Shown here: in pieces, positions 52,001-62,107 of the stretch
How the letters are laid out: each line of letters begins with the position of its first letter
How positions within the stretch are numbered: the first letter of the stretch is position 1
Assembly (NCBI GenBank): GCA_013398055.1
Contig: VZRS01014210.1
Coordinates: forward strand, 413,933 to 477,932
Origin: Ifrita kowaldi
Lineage: Eukaryota; Chordata; Aves; Passeriformes; Cinclosomatidae
Direction: 5' to 3'
DNA length: 64,000 bases
Notes under the pieces: generated by a model
Told to the model about the DNA's origin: nothing
The model's input: only the letters and a program-made list of their open reading frames with translations
Databases searched by the model: none
Made by a program: the position numbers and the translations under genes

Positions 52001-54049
52001 GGTTCGGGATCACGCAAGATGCAAGGAGCAGCAAGTGCTGTGTAGGGGTGGTGGTGTACCCAACTTACCTGGGAGGTAATAATGTTTACTTTGGCTTTAT
52101 GTTTTGGATTTCTTTCAAGGTTGGCAAAGGCAATTATTACAGGTTCATTAAGATGTGCAGAATACTGTTAGCCTTCCCGGCTTTTCTCATCTTTCTAATC
52201 CGAAGCAGATGAGGTTGTGCATCCTTGATAGGCAGCACGGATCCACAGCCATGTGGAGCCTTCCTATCTGCTGCCTCTAAGTACTCAGCACTTGTGTGTG
52301 GTCCCCACATAAGAATTTACTTGCAGAATGTGAGTTTGGAAGCAGATTTTGGCCTGTTTGGAAAGTCCTGGCATTTGCTTTGTGGCATGAAAGATGGAAG
52401 ATGGCTGCTCTGTCCAGAAAGTGTTGGATTTGTTGCAGTCTTGATGCAGCTGTTCTCTCAGTCCCTCTGGACAGGAAGCAACTAGGAAACTACTGTTTTG
52501 ATCTAACAAACAAAGAAGACTTGTAAAATGTATTAATTGATTTTCTTCCATCAAACAGTTTTGAACACGCAGCCTCAGATCTGAGTGAGACAACATCTGA
52601 TGTGTTTATGTTTTATGTGTCTTACTGTACAGAATGTGATGCAAAAAACCAGAATTTAATTTTTAGCCTGAAGTGCTACTGAAGGAGAGAAGTAGTTTGG
52701 AATAAAAAACTAGGAATAGAAATTTTTGTACTAAGAGTTAAGATTGACTTGCTACCATTAATTCAGTATTTGACAATTTGCAGACCTTTGGTTTCTTCAT
52801 CTTCAGTAAGCTTTATATTACACCTAGGGCTTTTTTTATTTACATTTCTTTAATATGGCTTAGGTGCTGTGTCATATATGCCACCTCAGAGATTGGGTTT
52901 TTTTTGGTGAAGCAAAGCTAGGGGGTCTTAGTAGAAGGAAAAAATAAAAAGGCATAATCATAAATTTAGCATCTTATTACAATAAGCTTGATTGCATCTT
53001 GGTTTCTTTAGAGGTTACAGAAACAGTTTTCATTTTTCATACAGAAGGCAATTGCATGAAACTTGTGCTTTCATAGTTCCTGCTTATTAGTTGCAGAGGG
53101 AATTTCTGGGTGCTGTCTTCCAAATGCCAAAATGCCTGCAGAGCCAGCGAACTGCAGGATGCTGGGGGCGTTCTGCATGGAGAGAATTCAGTTTAATAAA
53201 TGTAATAAGTCCGTTTACCCTACTGGGCTCTGTTAACTACCTGCATATAAACTGAGCATACATAATGTTTGGGCAAAGGTTACAGAAGCAGTTTGAAGGA
53301 AAGGCTAGCTCCAGAGCACACCGAAACAGCAGCTATTCTTATTTTAGCCCTCAGTAACACACACAATAATGGGGTTCAAGCAGTATCTGTGGCTGAGACA
53401 GTAATAACAACTATGATATAATTAACTTCAAAGCCCTTTAGGAGAGAATAATTCCAAAATCTAGCATTGAAAATGTTCATAGTTTCACAAGATGAGGATT
53501 ACAGGAAGTTTAATTGGATACATAAACCCTCCAGCAGGGCGTAAGTTGTCTGCTAAATGACGGCATTAGGAAGAAGGCAGCCCCATGGCAGCCTGCTGCT
53601 GTCTTCTCCAGCACGGGTTAGTGCTGGCTGACAGGGGCTGGCTGGGATGGACGGGGATCCCATCTGATGGAGCCGTGCTGCTCCTCAGCTGGTGGTGCCC
53701 ATGTCTAGAAAGGACGGCAGCCAAGATGTATTTGAGAACTTGGCACTTTGTGTGTGCTTGGTGGACCTGTGGAAGAGGATTATTGTCCCTGTGAGCAGGA
53801 TCAAAGCAGGAAGGCCTTTTTTACTCGCCTGCCACATGTGACGGTGGCTGCGAGACAGTGGGTGGGGGGTTTGTCACCAGTGTGTGTGTTCTTCCCAGAG
53901 CCTGGCTTAAAATAGCTGCAGACACAAGTAGTTGCTCAGGATTATTTAATCACTCATGTCTTTGTCAAGCTGCTGCTGCGTCAGCGAGGTTGAAGGTGTT
54001 TGTGGGCTCCTCACATACGTCTTCATGAGTGGCCATGACTGTGGTGGAT
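43001..54049. other. Long stretch without recognised genes
   Basis: The largest frame, 156 codons on the minus strand (45288-44818), is rich in Gln, Leu, Cys and His, with no domain. At 53271-53283 there is a GGGCAAAGGTTAC motif resembling a DR1 nuclear-receptor site. No LINE, SINE or LTR element recognised by eye. Confidence 0.5.
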
Positions 54050-55210
54050 GTAGGGCATGAATACATCGAGCTCAGAGGGGCCAAGAAGATTAAAATGTTG
54101 AGAATGATGGTAGACTTTAGAAAGGGTAACTTGCAAGAAAGAGAACAAGTTACTCAAAGCATCCTTAGTATTATGATGGGAAAAAGTACAAGTAGGAAAG
54201 AAAAAGGGAGGGTGCAAGGAGGGAGTGAATCAGTTCCTTGATGTGGTTTGAAATCAATAGAGGAACATAAGAAAGCAAGCTGGGAAAAGCAGTTAAATTA
54301 GCAAGCAGTTAGCTGGGAGTAATTCACTCTAGGTAGGTGGCAGGCTTGAGAAGCTGTTTGAGATGAAAATTTGGAAACCCAACTCCCATTTATCAGTAGT
54401 AGAGTATATAAAGTATAACAAGTATAAGAGGAAAATTGAAAGATTCAAGGTGGGCTTTGAAGAACTGCTGACTATACAGAGAAGATAAATAATTTAGGCA
54501 AATCAGTGCCATTGTCTTGTGTGAAAATTTGTCTTGGTGGATGATGGAAGGTTAAGGAAGGCACTTAAGGAAGAGGAGTGTGCTGCCAAAAAGGGAAATT
54601 ATTACTTTACATCAGTTTTTAGCCACTGAAAATGTTGTAGAAGACTTGGTACTAGTATTGTGCCCAGTATTTCTAAATATAAAAGCTAAGCAAATTCCAG
54701 AAATTGAGGTCTTGGCAAAAGCAGATTTAGAATAAGCTGTTAATCTGAAAGGCATTAAGTGAGCAGACCCCAATGGTATGCTATGTTACATAAAACATAA
54801 CTGAACTTCCAGCAAAAGTAAGGGCTTTTTGGTAAAAAGAAAAACTTTCTTTTTTTTTTCCCCCAGAAGAAAGTTCTTTATGTACCTTGTACTCTGGTTG
54901 AAGCAAAAATTACTGAGAAAATAACACAATGCCTGGAGATCACGTTCTCACAGGGTCAGACTTTGATGGATTCTGCAAAGGAAAATTTCTAGAAGTTGCT
55001 CACAATCTCCAAGCCAAAGAAAGGGCTTGTTCACATTCTGGGAGGTCTCTGAAAAATTTTGATGCCGAGGCCTCTAAGGAAGCTGAGTAGATATGTGGAT
55101 AGAGCAAAAGCATTCTTACAAAGAGGAAACTGATTTAATTTTGAATTAGAATTGATTTAGGATTTAGTTTGGCTTCAAGCCATTAGACACCGTGCAAATC
55201 CTTAAAGGGA
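54050..55210 (+). mobile_element. Degenerate CR1/L3-type LINE fragment, region upstream of and into reverse transcriptase
   Basis: This is an old + orientation LINE relic. Landmarks seen include a stretch from 54105 (gtagactttagaaagggtaac) typical of the endonuclease to reverse-transcriptase linker and ggaacataagaaagcaagctggg near 54263. A second stretch, gaaattattactttacatcag (54594-54614), sits where CR1 encodes the conserved NEFFASVF-like segment. Near 54755-54780 there is a GPDG/I-like remnant (gcagaccccaatggtatgc), and near 55145-55200 a trace of motif A (gatttaggatttagtttggct ... acaccgtgc). Stops and frameshifts are frequent. No CR1 3' end follows, so the copy was cut at its 3' side after insertion or the rest is unrecognisable. 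Both ends are approximate. Confidence 0.65.
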
Positions 55211-55973
55211 TGGAAGGACAGATAATCTCTCATCTGGTCAATCATTTGCATTCTTGCCGTTTTGATTAAAATTAGATCTGGTGCTCAGTGGATGTTAGGT
55301 CTGCTCTGCCTTGCATGTTCTTCTGTCAGTCTGAGAGATGCAGCACCAGCGTGTTTGGCACTGCTGGAGCCAGATGCAGGAGTAACAGGACCACAGCTGT
55401 ACAGTCAATGGCACTCAGCTGTGGCGTGTTGTAAGCAGCAAGCCCAGAAGGACCGTGTTTCTCAGCTCTCTCTCTCTTTAGTTTAGAACCACCTGTCTGC
55501 ACCCTGGATGTGCAGAACTTAAAGCCCTGGAGTTGGGTTTAGAGGAGAGGAGTTAGTACCTTGTGATTCTAGTCCTTCCACTGTTGTCTGTTGTGCTGAA
55601 TTCAGTCAAGCCTGTTATAGCACAGTCATTTCTATTAGGAATATATTGTCACGTGTGCAGTAATTTGTAGTAAAAGCACAGAAATTCTTGCTTTGTGGAA
55701 ATGTCTGACTCATGAGCACATTTCTCCACATTAGTGGAGTTTGCTGATAGTTAAGGAATGGGTGAATTTACTTTTATTATTTTTTGTGAGACTTTCTCCT
55801 GCCCTGAATCTGTAATTCATGCATCTGGGTGCACTGCTGGGCCTGTTCTGTAAATGTAGGAGACCTCTTTTGAAAGGCCAATATGCAATAGTGTACTTTT
55901 TTTGAGGAGACTTTACAGCAGGCATTAGGAGCCTTTACGCTTGGGTAGGGTGATCTACAGCAATCTGTGCTTA

Positions 55974-55990
55974 GTGCTCACTGTGAGCAC
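55974..55990. repeat. Short palindrome, 8-base arms with 1-base spacer
   Basis: GTGCTCAC (55974-55981), T, GTGAGCAC (55983-55990). A perfect hyphenated palindrome in otherwise featureless DNA. This length is possible by chance in 64 kb. Confidence 0.85.
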
Positions 55991-56420
55991 AGATAGCTGG
56001 GTTTGTGAGGCTCAAGGCTGATCTATATTTTAAGTAGATGTTTTAACTTATCTCCATAGTTATTTAACGGGGCCCTTCATAATCCTTGTTCCAGTGGAAA
56101 AATTCCTCTTTCTTATCTAGTATTGTCTGCAGGCAATGACACCTTCAGAAATTAATGTCTTCAGAACCAAATGTAGCCAATAAAGCTGACAGGAATATTC
56201 AAGCTGTGGTTGTATTCTGCTTAAAAGTGGCTCTGCTCCTCTCCTTGGGTGAAGTTGGGATTACATGTTCAGGATCACAGTGACCTGTACCTGGGCCAAC
56301 TTGTGCTTAACACTTCTCACTTTTTCGTGCTTTGTCAAAATAAGGGGAATCTTTTTAAAATACTTTGGAGTTGTTCTTGCTGTTACATGTATTGCTCCAT
56401 ACCAATCTGCGTGTGTTAGT

Positions 56421-56512
56421 TTGTTGGTTTGTTTTGGGGTTTTTTCCCAGATTATGGGATGTTTTGGGTTTTCTTTTTGTTTTTTCCTACCCCATTTTTA
56501 TTTTCTTTCCAA
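56421..56512 (+). repeat. T/G-rich tract
   Basis: Repeated gtttg/ttttgggg units (tttgttggtttgttttgggg) followed by long T-rich DNA. It explains the hydrophobic, Phe/Leu/Cys-rich open frame at 56265-56711. Confidence 0.8.
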
Positions 56513-59500
56513 ACAAGTGATGAAACATTTTCCTTCTGGGAAAAATACTTCTGAGGAGCAGTGTGTTTCCCTTTTTTCTTTTGACTGTTTACTGAGAATA
56601 TTCAACATGCGCTTTCTTTTGCTTTGTCTCATTCTCACAGTTATGTGTCCATGGCTAATTATACTCCAGTCCCTTCTTGCTGTTTTGTATCCTTCATGTA
56701 CTTACAGATAGCTGTCAAATCCTTAGCCAGTCTGTCTAGTGCTTGTCATTTGACAGAGATTTTTATCCTTCCTGGTTCTTGAATTGCTTTGCTCATCCTT
56801 TCTCTCCAGATGGTTTGAGAGTCTTGTAACTGAGAGCACCACACTGATGCTCTGGGCCTGCTCACACCTGGGTCCCGGAGCTGGTACCTCTGCTCATGTG
56901 GCAGTCTTTAGCTTTTGACCTTTTTACTGTATTGCAAGTTCATAGGAAGTTCCTCCCTAAATCTGTTCTAGTGTTGCCATCGTTGCCATCTTCATATATC
57001 TCCCCACTGAATCTCTCTAATACATTCCCTGCATGTGGGAGTTCGGAGTGAAATGAGACTCATTTTGTCTTTTTTGGCCATATTGCTGTACTCCCCAAGT
57101 CTCTTTATATTATATTTCTCACAGAAAAGCACAAAGAAATCTATGCTAAAGGAATACTAATGTAGTGAAGTGAAACATTCAAAAGTCATTAGCTTGTGTG
57201 TAACTGTGCTTCCACAACTTTTAATGTGTGCAATATGATGATCTTGAGTTATATGGTGTGTCATGGTTTTCCTGTTCCTCCTCCTGAGCACAGATGAGGC
57301 ATTATGTACAGAGCGAAGCAGCTGAGCTGTAGCCAGTTATTGTTCTCACTTTTAACAGAATAAAGAGCTGCCTTATTGCTCTGTGTGGCGCGTGATCGCC
57401 CTCGCTGGTGTGGCACCCCAGAGTTGATCAGGTGGTATTGTGTTGATTGGCTCCCTCTGGAGCACTGGTTTGCCTTCAGATACTTGTGTAAAATATAAAG
57501 TAGTGGGTAGGGGTCCAGAAGGAAAATTTAATTGTGTTGCACATGCAGTAGCGCTGGGAGAAGCTGATTTAGTTTCAGCTCTGTCTTTACCATTGTCTGG
57601 ATGGTGCCCAGTTGGTATTTTCTGACCTGCATCCTTGGGCTTACCTCAAGAATGCTCAGGAAGTTTCCACCTTGAAAAGCAAACACCATTGTTTCAGGTT
57701 CCTTTTTGAAAAGACACTGTTACATCTCCAGGTCAGATAAGGACATTGCTTATGCACTGGGCTCACCTTCCTACCCTGTAAGTTTCTCCAGAGTCTCTTT
57801 ACTGTGTTTCACGGCAGAGGCAGTGTCAGTACTCACACACACAACAAAACCTGGCAGTTCTGTGGAAGTACAGGGGTTCCTGGAGGGAACTCTTTGTGCT
57901 GACTTCTTAGATTCTTCAGGTTGCAAAGTAGCTTTACCTAAAAAGTGATTTTAGTGCAGTATTGTTGTCGCTGGTTTGGAATGGGCAGGCGTGCTTTGGG
58001 GATGCTTTTCTTCACTGTGCCAGTCTTGGCTGGTGACTCACGTGACACTTGTTTCAGTTCAGTTTATCTTACAGAAGAGTTCATAGAGGACATAAGCTAT
58101 TCAGTGCTGGTTTGAAATTCCTCTTGACTCTTCAAAGTTGACTGCTTTTTCTAATCTCTTTGCTGTCTCCTGTGAGACGTACTCATTGCCAGAATTTCTT
58201 TGTACCATATGAGCTGTTGGTATTCTTGGCTCTGTTTTAAATGAGTCCAGCTTTTTCTGCCTGCCTGAAAGAATCAAACCATGTAGGTTTCAAAAAACGT
58301 CCTCAAGACTGCCTCTTTTCCATCCACCTGCCCCACAGCAAAAACTGATATATTTAAATGAAGATTGCTAGTTTTTTGTTGTGCTTTCCTGCTTTCTAGT
58401 TTTCTGCCAAACTACCTCTCGGTAGCTCTAACACTGAGTTTGGAGCAGAGGCAGGAGTTTAGCTCGCTAAACTCAAAGCTGTTTTTACAAAGCCATCTGG
58501 AGTGCTTAGCCTCAGCCTAATTTTGGGTTATGTAGTCTAGAGTTTATAATATTGCCAGGACCAGATGCAGAAGGAGAAATGAGAATGTACGTGTATTTTT
58601 GAAAAACCTTCTTGTGCAGTGTCTGGGCTCCCAAATGCAATATTAGCTGTGAGATGCTGGTCAAAGCAGAGAGATTAAAGGAGGCCTTCGACTGAAGGGA
58701 CTGTGGTCATCTGATGCACAGGAGATCAGTCCAGATGCAAGAGAGAGCAGCCTGAAGAGGCATGAGGTTGCTGGGGACAAGACACATTAAAAATTGTAGG
58801 AACATTATTTGGTCAGTTGCTGTTGTACTTGATTTTGCCAAAGCAATACTGACTTCGTATTTGTTTAGCTTGTTAGCAAAACATACCAAAATTATCTGGT
58901 TTTTAGCTAGTTTTCATCCTAGGCTGCCTTCTGTCCCAGGAAAGGAATCCTTTAGCATTGGTTCAAGATTGCTGTTCAACACTGTCAGAGTAATGCTGGC
59001 CCTTCTAAGGGTTAACTGAGCTTCAGCTGTCACCTTTGCTTTGAGTACTGGGTTGTCTTGTTGTGAGAGAGCATCGTCCCTTCTGAAAAATGGGAAAGCT
59101 GAACCACTGGGAGAAGCTTTTTAATACTTTCACTTTCAAAAGAGAATGACAGCTACTGAGATTTATAAAATTTTAAAACATTCCAATTTAAAGCTCTTTA
59201 ATTATTGAATGCAGACAACTTTTCCATAGGCAGAGCAGCCATGGAAAGAGGAAGTGGCAAATTTTGATCCTGTTAAAGGCCAAAGGTGGTCTATTAACTT
59301 TGGACAGATAGACAGCAGTCTGGCATAAGAAAATCTGGCTTTTCTACCAGATGGTAAATTATTTAGAGCACTAAACAGTTGAAAAAGATCAAGTCTATGA
59401 AGCATCTGGTAGGGTATCTGACAATTCATCCGTTTTGCATAGTGCATGCCGTATGTATCTCATGGGCTGGAGAGGAAAGTTATAAATCTGTTGAAACTGG

Positions 59501-61910
59501 AGAGAAGCTTGATCACATTTGCTGAAAGAAGAGAGAAATCAAGAGATAGACCTATTCTTTAACGGAGGTTTTTGTGTTCCTGAGAGTTACTTCTGAATGA
59601 GGGCTGTGGAGGTGCCATTGACGCGACTCTGAGCAATCTGCGCTCAAGATACACCGTTAGATGAGGCATTTTTGTTGTTAATGGAAGTGAATGAAAGAGG
59701 AAAGGCTCTCTGAAAGCTATTCATCCCCAGTGTGGTCTGACAAATACGTAAGATGTTTCAGCACCACCTGTAAAACTCGTTTTCTGTCCTAATCTTAGAG
59801 AGTTGGACACACATCATTAGTTTTGACACAGTAATTTCAAACCTTGGTGTTTCCCACCCCCTCCCCAGGAAGAGTAGCCTCTTAGGATTCTGGCTGCTGT
59901 TGAGCCAGATGTAATACTGCTTAAAGAGCTTCAGCGAGTTCCCTTCTCCAGGCAGCACAAATTACCCCTGTACATGCAGAATTTAGAAACATAATCATCA
60001 CTCTTGATCCAAGCATTTCCTGCCATTCCTGTGTGGGCCATGTCTGGGGAGCTGGCTAACACTGGGCCAACTGCTTGGGGACTGAACAGAGTTTCTCATT
60101 GGAACAGCGCTTATGCAGCTATAGAGATACAACTACCTGTATCTGTCTTTGCTATGTAAGACATGTTAATGGTGCTTTTAGTAATCCTTTGGTGAGAGAT
60201 GAGTGAGGATAGGGCAGTTGGAGGGCAGCAAAGATAACTGAGTGTGTGGCTGGTACAAAGAGCCTCTTCTGCAGTATTCACAGTCTTGCTGCTGAACTTA
60301 GATTTATGCCTTCTCATTGAGACAATAAAAACAGGATGAGATGATCAGTATTCTCTCTGCATCTAGGTTAGAACTAGGTTATTTTGTAAAGTATTTTCAG
60401 ATGTCTTGGCTGCAGAAGGTGTTGCATAAGTAAAGATTTCTCTGTGTTGTGCAATATTATAACATGTGAGAAGATTTACTGTGCAAATACAGTAACAGAA
60501 TGGAGAAGAATCATGATCTCCTGTTTGTTAGTACTGTGCAATGTAAATATTTGCCAAGGTAGATTCTCTTGAGATTTCTTGTGGATTTCCCTAGGCACGA
60601 TCAGTGCTGGCATTCTTTGAGCGCCGTGTTTTTGTCAGAAGTAGACGTGTTTGTAACTTGTGATGCTTCCATCAAAAGCTCAGCAGTTTCAAAAAAACCA
60701 ATACACTTCCAAACCTAGCAAAATTCAAAAATATCTTTGTTAGACAAACACCTTGTCTTGAAGGTGTTTTTGAAATGTCTGCTAGCATAAGAGTGGTGCG
60801 TTGGGCCACGCACAGCGTGCACAGCTGCAGACACTTTGCTTCAAGGATTCTCACGGGGTCCACTCAGGCTGGCATCTGCCAGCATGAGATCTTTTCACTA
60901 AGGATGCTGTGTTGGTAAGTTTGGTAACTTTTGCAGCTTAGTGGAGAATTACATCAACTTTTAAATAACTCTTGGGCTTGCACTGAGATGCCTGGCATTG
61001 GAAGTGTGAGCCCCTGTCACTGCTGAGTGTGGTCACTGAGGGCGTGGGGCTTGCTAGCTCCTTTAAAATCTGTCTTAACAGGTAGACCTTAGACTTCGAG
61101 GTGAAAGTACAATGAGTACATTCTCATTAAAAGATAGAAAAGGCAGATACACAGAAATCATATTCTTTTTAAATACCTGCCTTTTTTTGGTTGGTTTTCA
61201 AGGAATTTTCTGTATTTCAATATTTAAGCAGATGCCCAAGTTAAGGCAATTTGCAAGATAATTTGCTTTATTTTGGAGAAAGAATATCCAATCATGAATC
61301 CTTTTAGGTAGTCATCCCCTCCATTTTGGGGAGTTTAAAGCTGAGGTGTTTGCTTTGGGTAAAGCTTCTCTTTATATAAAGACACTTTCCTTAATAATAT
61401 TCTGCTATGACTCTGGTAGCCCTGTGAGCTGACAGCTGATCCAATTCAGCTTCTGTTTCTTCTGCTTGAACCCGTTGAGACTTGTCTGGTGTACACCAGC
61501 CCAGCTGGATGGTCCAGGCTAGGCTTCACATGCAATTTGATCGCAAACCTCCCTACACAGGCAGTCTATTTATCAAACATGGTCTATCTAGGGCATATAG
61601 AAGGAGAGTTTCAAGAGCTTAAGACTGTTTCTTGTATGTAATGTGCAGCTTTGGAACTATTTGTTGTGAACAGCAGCAACTAAAGGATGCATTAATGGGC
61701 CATAAACCAGACTGTACATGAAGGTAAACTTGGAGATGGGTGCATTTATGCCTCCTGACCCTTGAAATCATCTTATTGAATTTGGAGGCGTGTGTGGTGC
61801 TCTACTGCTCATGCAGGGAAGATAGTTAAATTTCTCTTTAAAAGTATCTGTAACAATGTCTTTGCAATGCAGTTTGTTATACTGGCAGTTAATCTGTGTG
61901 TCATAATAAT

Positions 61911-61939
61911 TTTTCTTTTCTTCCTCTTTTGATTTGCAG
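61911..61939 (+). other. Splice acceptor with polypyrimidine tract
   Basis: Twenty consecutive pyrimidines (61911-61930) are followed by gatttgcag ending at 61939, a near-ideal 3' splice site. A possible branch site of the yTnAy type (ttaat) lies around 61889-61893. It is the strongest acceptor I noticed, and it is paired with a consensus donor 162 bases downstream. Confidence 0.8.
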
Positions 61940-62016
61940 GAGTAAGTCTGTGTCTGTAACACTGGATGTACTGACCACTTGCCTCAGACTGAAGAGGACT
62001 TGCTCTACTTTGGAAT
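61940..62016 (+). other. 5' UTR part of the signal-peptide exon, with a two-codon upstream ORF
   Basis: These 77 bases lie between the splice acceptor (AG at 61938-61939) and the start codon at 62017. They contain one upstream ATG at 61966 (ATG TAC TGA, 61966-61974), a Met-Tyr-stop mini-ORF in weak context (T at -3, T at +4). The exon therefore joins to a noncoding first exon that is not seen here. There is no in-frame upstream start that would extend the protein. Confidence 0.75.
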
Positions 62017-62101
62017 ATGGTGCCTAACTTCTGCATCCCAGTACTCACTGTGCCAGCAGCCATCTTCTGCTGCTTGATGCTGCCTTTTGCAGGAGCGGAC
62101 A
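62017..62101 (+). CDS. First coding exon of a secreted or membrane protein (signal peptide), partial; gene not identified
   Basis: The ATG at 62017 has A at -3 and G at +4, a strong initiation context. It opens 28 codons plus one base before a GTAAGT donor, so the following intron is phase 1. The peptide begins MVPNFCIPVLTVPAA, continues as a hydrophobic stretch (IFCCLMLP), and ends FAGAD. This is a typical h-region followed by small residues (A-G-A) suited to signal peptidase cleavage just before the Asp. Translation past the donor hits TGA within three codons, as expected if the frame is spliced. A phase-1 intron just after a signal peptide is common in extracellular and receptor genes built from phase 1-1 domains (family knowledge). 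Odd point: the n-region MVPN has no Lys or Arg, which most signal peptides have. No mature domain is present in the window, so the product cannot be named. That this is a real exon is well supported; the protein identity is unknown. Confidence 0.82.
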
Positions 62102-62107
62102 GTAAGT
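62102..62107 (+). other. Splice donor GTAAGT
   Basis: The consensus 5' splice site GTAAGT directly follows the 85-base coding part of the exon. The upstream base is A, giving gaca|gtaagt. It sets a phase-1 intron. Confidence 0.8.

Larger units (their letters stand above)
55211..61910. other. No gene seen; distal part of the intron before the signal-peptide exon
   Basis: Contains a T/G tract (56.4 kb), the short palindrome at 55974 and a weak LTR-like segment at about 57259-57420. The remainder is mixed-composition DNA without supported exons. Confidence 0.5.

Noticed and set aside
56265..56711. 148-codon plus frame resembling a multi-span membrane protein
   Set aside because: Hydrophobicity comes from T-rich codons of a low-complexity tract, not from a membrane protein.
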